This document shows positions 59,240 to 64,000 of a stretch of 64,000 bases of DNA, piece by piece (position 1 is the first letter of the stretch; each line of letters starts with the position of its first letter). A model generated the notes under the pieces. It saw nothing but the letters and a program-made list of their open reading frames with translations, was not told the origin of the DNA and did not search any database. The stretch lies in assembly GCF_019703515.2 (NCBI RefSeq), contig NC_059373.1:16132281-16196280 (forward strand), read 5' to 3'. Origin of the DNA: Myxocyprinus asiaticus (taxonomy: Eukaryota; Chordata; Actinopteri; Cypriniformes; Catostomidae). The translations under genes and the position numbers were made by a program.

Positions 59240-60315
59240 ACTTCTTTCTCACAGACGGGGTACCATCTGGCACCCGCGACCAGACCTCTGGAATCTCCAT
59301 GTCTGGCCCTGGATGGGACGTGGAAGACTTAAGTGGCCTACCACCGGCAGTGGTATACACAATCACTCAGGCCAGGGCTCCCTCGATGAGACACCTGTAT
59401 GACCTGAAGTGGCATCTGACGCGAAGACCCCCAGAGATGCGCAGTCGGATCAGTGCTTTCCTTTCTGCAGGAGAGGCTGGAGGGGTGGCTGTCCCCCTCC
59501 ACCTTAAAGGTGTATGTAGCCACTATATCGGCACATCACGATGCAGTTGACGGTAAGTATTTGGGGAAGCACGGCTTGATCGTCAGGTTCCTGAGAAGCG
59601 TGAGGAGATTAAACCCCCCCCCAGACTGCGCCTTGTTCCCTCATGGGACCTCTCCGTTGTCCTTCAGGGTCTATGGGGAGCTCTATTTGAGCCCCTAGGG
59701 TCAGTAGAGTTAAAGGTGCTCTCTCTGAAAACTGCCCTTCTGACGGCGCTCACCTCCATCAAGAGGGTAGGGGACATGCAGGCATTCTCTGTCAGTGAAC
59801 TGTCCCTGGAGTTCGACCTGGGTGACTCTCACATGATCCTGACACCCCGACCGGGCTATGTGCCCAAGGTTCCCACGACCCCATTCAGGGATCAGGTGGT
59901 GAACCTGCAAGCACTGCCCCAGGAGGAGGCAGACCCAGCCTTGGCATTGCTGTGTCTGGTGCATGCTTTGTGCATCTACTTGGATCACACGCAGAGCTTT
60001 AGAAGCTCCGAGCAGCTCCTTGTCTGCTTTGTGGGACAGCGGAAAGGATGCGCTCTCTCCAAGCAGAGGATCGCCCACTGGGTCATTGACACCATTGCTA
60101 TGGCATATCACACCCAGGACGTGCCCCCCCACCCCGTGGGGTTGCGCGCCCACTCTACCAGGGGTGTAGCAGCCTCCTGGGCTCTGACCAACGGTGCCTC
60201 TCTAGCAGACATTTGTAGAGCAGTGGGCTGGGCAACACCTAACACCTTTGTGAGGTTCTACAACCTCCGGGTTAAGCTGGTTTCATCCCTAGTGATGGCA
60301 GTTTCAAACAGGTAA
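59240..60315 (+). pseudogene. DIRS copy 3 tyrosine recombinase, frameshifted
   Basis: The N-terminal part is split between two frames (59299-59550 with LPPAVVYTITQARAPSMRHL, and 59453-59698 with LSFLQERLEGWLSPSTLKVY). The last 200 codons (59716-60315) are open with Arg17 in TSIKRVGDMQAF, His146 and Arg149 in RAHSTRGVAAS, Trp172 in GWATP and Tyr182 in FVRFYNL, counted in that frame. All catalytic residues survive, but the N-terminal half is disrupted. Confidence 0.88.
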
Positions 60316-61041
60316 GTCTCAGGACAGCTGGCCAGGTGTACCGCTTGCGCATAGTGCCTTTCTCTTCCCTTGAGGTGAAGACGTGAGCTCTTTCTCCCAG
60401 TCGTGTTCACAAAAGTGTGGACCCTGGATGTCCTTCCTCCTTAGCCCTGTGACTGGCGAGTTTTCGGAGAAACATGCCGCCGGCCCAGTACATGTGCTAA
60501 TTAGTAATTGGTAATTGGTAACCCCATGTGATGTATTTTCCACAAAGTGGTTTCCCCATTGGTAAACCGCATCTTCCTTGGGCAGACGCCCCTCTGCCCC
60601 GGGTCACCGTGTCTGTAGATATTCCTCCCCCCTCAGGTAGGACCTACCATGGGACCCTTCCACATGACGTGCTTCCGACTAGACTCGGTAAGACCATGTG
60701 ACATATTTCCACTTGAAAGCCCCCCCCTCTCTGGGTGGGGTGTGGTCTCCTCCTCTTTGGAGGGACACCCCCTGACATGGACCTTATATGGCCCCCAGTT
60801 GAGCGATTTAGTTCCTTTTGGGGAGAAAAAAAAAGAGAAAAGGCCGTGGCTGGGCTGGCCGGTCCTCATTTTTTTGTGCAGTCGACTTGTCCCTGAGGTG
60901 CAGGGGAACGTTTGACGCCCACAAGAGCATTGGGGGAGGTTACGTGATGGCCGGGTGCGCTGGCTAAGAGGCACACAGAGGTCTGCCCATCTCGCCCCGC
61001 TAGTCCACGTAACACAGTTCAGTAGTCATGGCATTTTGTAT

Positions 61042-61165
61042 AGGGACCCCTAGTGTCACTTCATCGACACAACGTCGAGTGAGTGACAGAAGGGGAACGT
61101 CTCGGTTACTGTTGTAACCTCCATTCCCTGATGGAGGGAACGAGACGTTGTGTCCCTCCTGCCAC
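61042..61165. repeat. DIRS copy 3 internal complementary region
   Basis: 61042-61098 (GACCCCTAGTGTCACTTCAT to AGAAGGGGAAC) is the inverted complement of the left tip (58551-58607). 61099-61165 (GTCTCGGTTACTG to GACGTTGTG) is the inverted complement of the right tip (about 61360-61426). This is the template by which DIRS elements are thought to regenerate both ends through a circular intermediate. Confidence 0.88.
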
Positions 61166-61430
61166 AACACCGAACTACCCGCTGAATGGGCCGGGACCTT
61201 GTCTCGGCTCCTCAGTGCAAAACCTGAATGAGTGGCTGCATTCCAGCTCCTTTTATACCCGTTTGTCTGGGGGAGTGGCATGCAAATTCCACTCGCCAAT
61301 TCTCATTGGCCTTTTCTCAAAGATCAGAGATGTCTGGGGCTCCCAGGAGTGACCCCTATTGTCACTTCATCAACACAACATCTCGTTCCCTCCATCAGGG
61401 AACGGAGGTTACGACAGTAACCGAGAAGTT

Positions 61431-61995
61431 TTATGATTAAAATGTTGTACCAATCGAAAGTAATTTCCAAGGGTGTAAACTATTCACCATTTGGTGAAAT
61501 TCGCCGTTTTTAATTGAAAATACGTCATGTACAGTACATGATTCGGATATCATTCATAATTGTGAATGTGAAAACATTAACGGAGTAGTTTTCAGTATAT
61601 CAGGCTTAAGACAAAGAGCGATGTGTACATTGTAAAGGAATTGAATGAATGTTTTAATCTGGCATGTTTTTGAAGGAGCTTTTTTAGAAAATTCACTTGA
61701 CATTGTCTAAGTAAATGATCAACAAAACACAAAGTAGAGCGTTATCACCCTCAGATTAGAACTGTGACTTGAGGCTTCCATTGCCTTTTAAGGTTGTGAC
61801 AAGGACAGATTAGTGTCATATATTTTTAGTGTAAATATTATTAGGTAATCATTAACACTCAATTTAAGATTTTATAAATAATTTCTTTATATCTTTATTT
61901 AATTATGAATTTTGTACATCATTTCCTAAGAGTTTTCTTTTTCTTTTTAGTATGTTCTTTTCAGGTCTGTGCTAAAAATATGAGCCACCAGTTAA
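61431..61995. other. Unassigned AT-rich sequence
   Basis: No exons or repeat ends recognised. Confidence 0.4.
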
Positions 61996-62340
61996 AGGAG
62001 TAGTTCACCTGAAAATGGAAAATTTACTTTTACTCACCCTTATGTTGTTCAAAACCCTTATGCTGTTACTTTTTCTTGGAACATAAAAATAGATATTTTA
62101 AGCAGCTCTATTCTATAGAATTACAATATATAGTGAGCAGGAGCTGTCAAGCTTCATAAAGGACAAATACTAAAAAGTATAATTAAAGGTTCAGTATAAA
62201 GACACCATAAGAGCAGTCCAAATGACTTGTGCACTATGTTCCAAGCTTTCTGGGGCCATAGAAAAGCTTAGTGTTGTATGGACTACTTTTATGGCATTTT
62301 AATGATGATTTTTACCCCCCTCTTTGGACCTTGACAGCAG
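61996..62340. repeat. Left half of a fold-back MITE
   Basis: TTAAAGGAGTAGTTCACCTG is the left terminus of the 5655/6790 family. The interior is diverged and the right terminus is not adjacent. Confidence 0.55.
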
Positions 62341-62514
62341 TGGTCAAAATGAAATGTTTTTGTATGTAAAAGAGCATTGTTAGGATTCTTTAAGAAAAGA
62401 TTGTTTTAAGATTCTATAGGGAAAAAAAAACAACGAGGCACAATTTTAGGACAGTAAATAATTTTGGGCATTTTCTTTTTGCTAGCAAGCTGATGTCATG
62501 CCATTTTACAGATG
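62341..62514. other. Unassigned
   Basis: AT-rich. It ends with the AGATG target copy of the solo LTR. Confidence 0.4.
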
Positions 62515-62864
62515 TGTCGTGTATTTTGTTGATTCATATCTTTTATTTTGAAAAGTTTAGTTCCTGTTCCCTTGTCATGTGATTTCATGTTTTCCCTCCA
62601 CGTTGTCTTGTCTTTTCATTGGTTGATTGTTTAATTAGCTTGTAATATACATGTCCATGTATTTAAGCCTCATGTTTTCTATTGCATCTTTGTCAAGTAT
62701 TGAATGTATGTGAAGGTTGATGTAAGGTTGGTTCAAGTCAAGTCTTAATTATAGTCAAGTTTGTTTCATGTTTGTAGTTAGGATTATAGGTTATCACGTT
62801 TGTAAATAAACTGCACTTGGGTTCTCTACACTTCATTGTCTTCATCAGTGCCAGCAACGTTACA
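62515..62864 (+). mobile_element. Solo LTR with AGATG target duplication
   Basis: The 350-bp sequence starts TGTCGTGTATTTTG and ends CCAGCAACGTTACA. It is flanked by AGATG on both sides (62510-62514 and 62865-62869). Inside are a TATA-like TGTATTTAAGCC at about 62657 and an AATAAA polyadenylation signal at 62805-62810, in the order expected for an LTR read on the + strand. No internal coding region is present. It is not the same family as the LTR in eif3h exon C. Confidence 0.88.
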
Positions 62865-62869
62865 AGATG

Positions 62870-63082
62870 CATCAGTGACGAAAAGAAATTCAAATTATAT
62901 TAGTCTTTTCTTTAATATAGCACAAAAAAGAAAGAAAAGATGACTGAAACTGGCATATTGCTAGAAATGCAGACACAGTGTTTGTCTTGTACTGTGTGAA
63001 CTTAAAAACAAAACAAAAAAAAACTTCTTTTCAAACCAAAAATTATTTTGGTCTCAATATCCAAGATGTATCTGAGTTTCTT
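62870..63082. other. Unassigned spacer
   Basis: Short A-rich stretch before the large hairpin. Confidence 0.4.
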
Positions 63083-63838
63083 CATCAAAACATAACTGAA
63101 GACTTAGGATTTAATTTCAGGCTTCCTCCTCTAAACAGTGCAAGTGAATATCCTCCATTTTTTTATGGACCAAAATGCATATTTAGGGTGCATCAAAATA
63201 ATCCACACAACTCCAGTTGACAAATAAAGTTCTTCTGAATGGAAAGGATTGATTATTTTTAGAAACAAAACAATACTTATATACTTTTTAACTACAAATG
63301 TTCACTTCCGTACATCTCTGTGACTGCGCTCATGAGAGGGATGAAATAAGCTCGTTGGTAAGGTCACGTGTCACGTGGAGGAGGAGTCAGGAAGCGCGTC
63401 ATTGTTTACATCGTTTTTTTATTTTTTATTATTATTTGGAAATGATTTTTTTAAATTTTATATTGTTTTGAAATTGTTTTGGACTGTTTTGGTTTGTGAA
63501 CGGCACAAGTTTCTCTTGTAAACAATGACGCGCTTCCTGACTCCTCTTCCGCGTGACCTTACCAACGAGCTTACATCATCCCTCTCACGAACGCAGTCAC
63601 AGAGATGTACGGAAGCGAACATTTGTGTTAAAAAGTATATAAGTATTGTTTTGTTTCTAAAAATAATCAATCGTTTGCATTCAGAAGAACTTTATTTGTC
63701 AACTGGAGTCGTGTGGATTATTTTGATGCACCCTAAATATGCATTTTGGACCATCAAAAAATGGAGGATATTCACTTGCATTGTTTAGAGGAGGAGGCCT
63801 GAAATGAAATCCTAAAAGTCTTAAATTCTGTTTTGATG
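63083..63838. repeat. Large inverted repeat (hairpin), arms about 325 bp
   Basis: 63083-63410 is the inverted complement of 63518-63838 with few mismatches, around a loop of about 107 bases. For example GAAGCGCGTCATTGTTTACA (63391-63410) pairs exactly with 63518-63537, and CATCAAAA (63083-63090) with 63831-63838. The outer right side continues into a MITE terminus (TTGGGTGAACTATTCCTTTA), so this is a long fold-back member of the MITE family. The open frames on both strands are by-products. Confidence 0.9.
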
Positions 63839-64000
63839 GCCTGAGGATGAGCAAATTATTAGCAAATTTTCATTTTTGGGTGAACTATTCCTTTAACACA
63901 TTTAAAGCTTTTATTCAGAAAATTGTAATTTTATTGTCTTTGCTATTTTAAGGGACAGAGTACCATTATATATGTGACCTCAACACCCGCAACCCCCCAC
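63839..64000. repeat. Right MITE terminus and window edge
   Basis: GGATGAGCAAATTATTAGCA to CTATTCCTTTAA at about 63896 is the terminus. The last 100 bases are unassigned. Confidence 0.6.

Larger units (their letters stand above)
58551..61430 (+). mobile_element. DIRS-like retrotransposon copy 3, RT-less derivative
   Basis: GTT flanks both junctions (58551-58553 and 61428-61430). The left terminal repeat with TATAAAAGGAGC (about 58697-58712) leads to a gag start. This joins directly, at about 59239, to the recombinase region, so most of gag and all of RT/RNase H are deleted. The right side retains the internal complementary region (61042-61165) and the right terminal repeat (about 61225-61375), so this copy shows the complete DIRS end architecture. 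Confidence 0.92.

Overview
The window is AT-rich vertebrate DNA from a teleost, most likely a cyprinid. The evidence is the repeat content: Sleeping Beauty-type and other Tc1 transposons, DIRS-type tyrosine-recombinase retrotransposons, hAT-type ends, a tRNA-derived SINE, fold-back MITEs and long (TA)n/(CA)n tracts. The species call is inference.

The only host gene I can support is a + strand, multi-exon copy of eif3h (translation initiation factor eIF3 subunit H). Five consecutive 3' exons are present at 8553-8637, 9826-9974, 28288-28737, 35889-36021 and 38829-38926. They match the C-terminal half of the protein, and all examined splice sites are GT/AG. The copy is broken. It has a 1-base frameshift in the second exon, a 327-bp solo LTR with a 5-bp target duplication inside the third, a lost codon in the same exon, and a TAA in place of a conserved Gln in the fourth. 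It is an unprocessed pseudogene, probably a decaying ohnolog or paralog. The exons for the N-terminal MPN half were not found.

Layout: 1-8.5 kb is upstream intron or flank, mostly DNA-transposon remnants. 8.5-39 kb is the eif3h pseudogene; its introns hold degenerate Tc1 elements (10.4, 13.6, 20.6 and 24.2 kb), hAT-type elements, a SINE whose target duplication was later split by a Tc1 element, and DIRS copy 1 (30.1-32.8 kb) inside a MITE. 39-64 kb is 3' flank with no host gene recognised. It holds MITEs, Tc1 deletion derivatives, DIRS copy 2 (49.9-55.4 kb, right end replaced by a SINE), DIRS copy 3 (58.6-61.4 kb), a second solo LTR (62.5 kb) and a 320-bp-arm hairpin at the right edge. In tetrapods the 3' side of EIF3H faces the TRPS1 gene desert, so non-repetitive stretches here and in the introns are possible conserved regulatory DNA; that is a hypothesis only.

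The three DIRS copies carry complementary deletions: copy 1 keeps reverse transcriptase/RNase H but lost gag and recombinase, copy 3 keeps the start of gag and the recombinase but lost RT, and copy 2 has all three reading frames, each damaged. I found no CRISPR array, no canonical RNA gene and no intact host protein gene. I also see no clearly new system; the most informative features are the decaying eif3h copy and the datable nested insertions.
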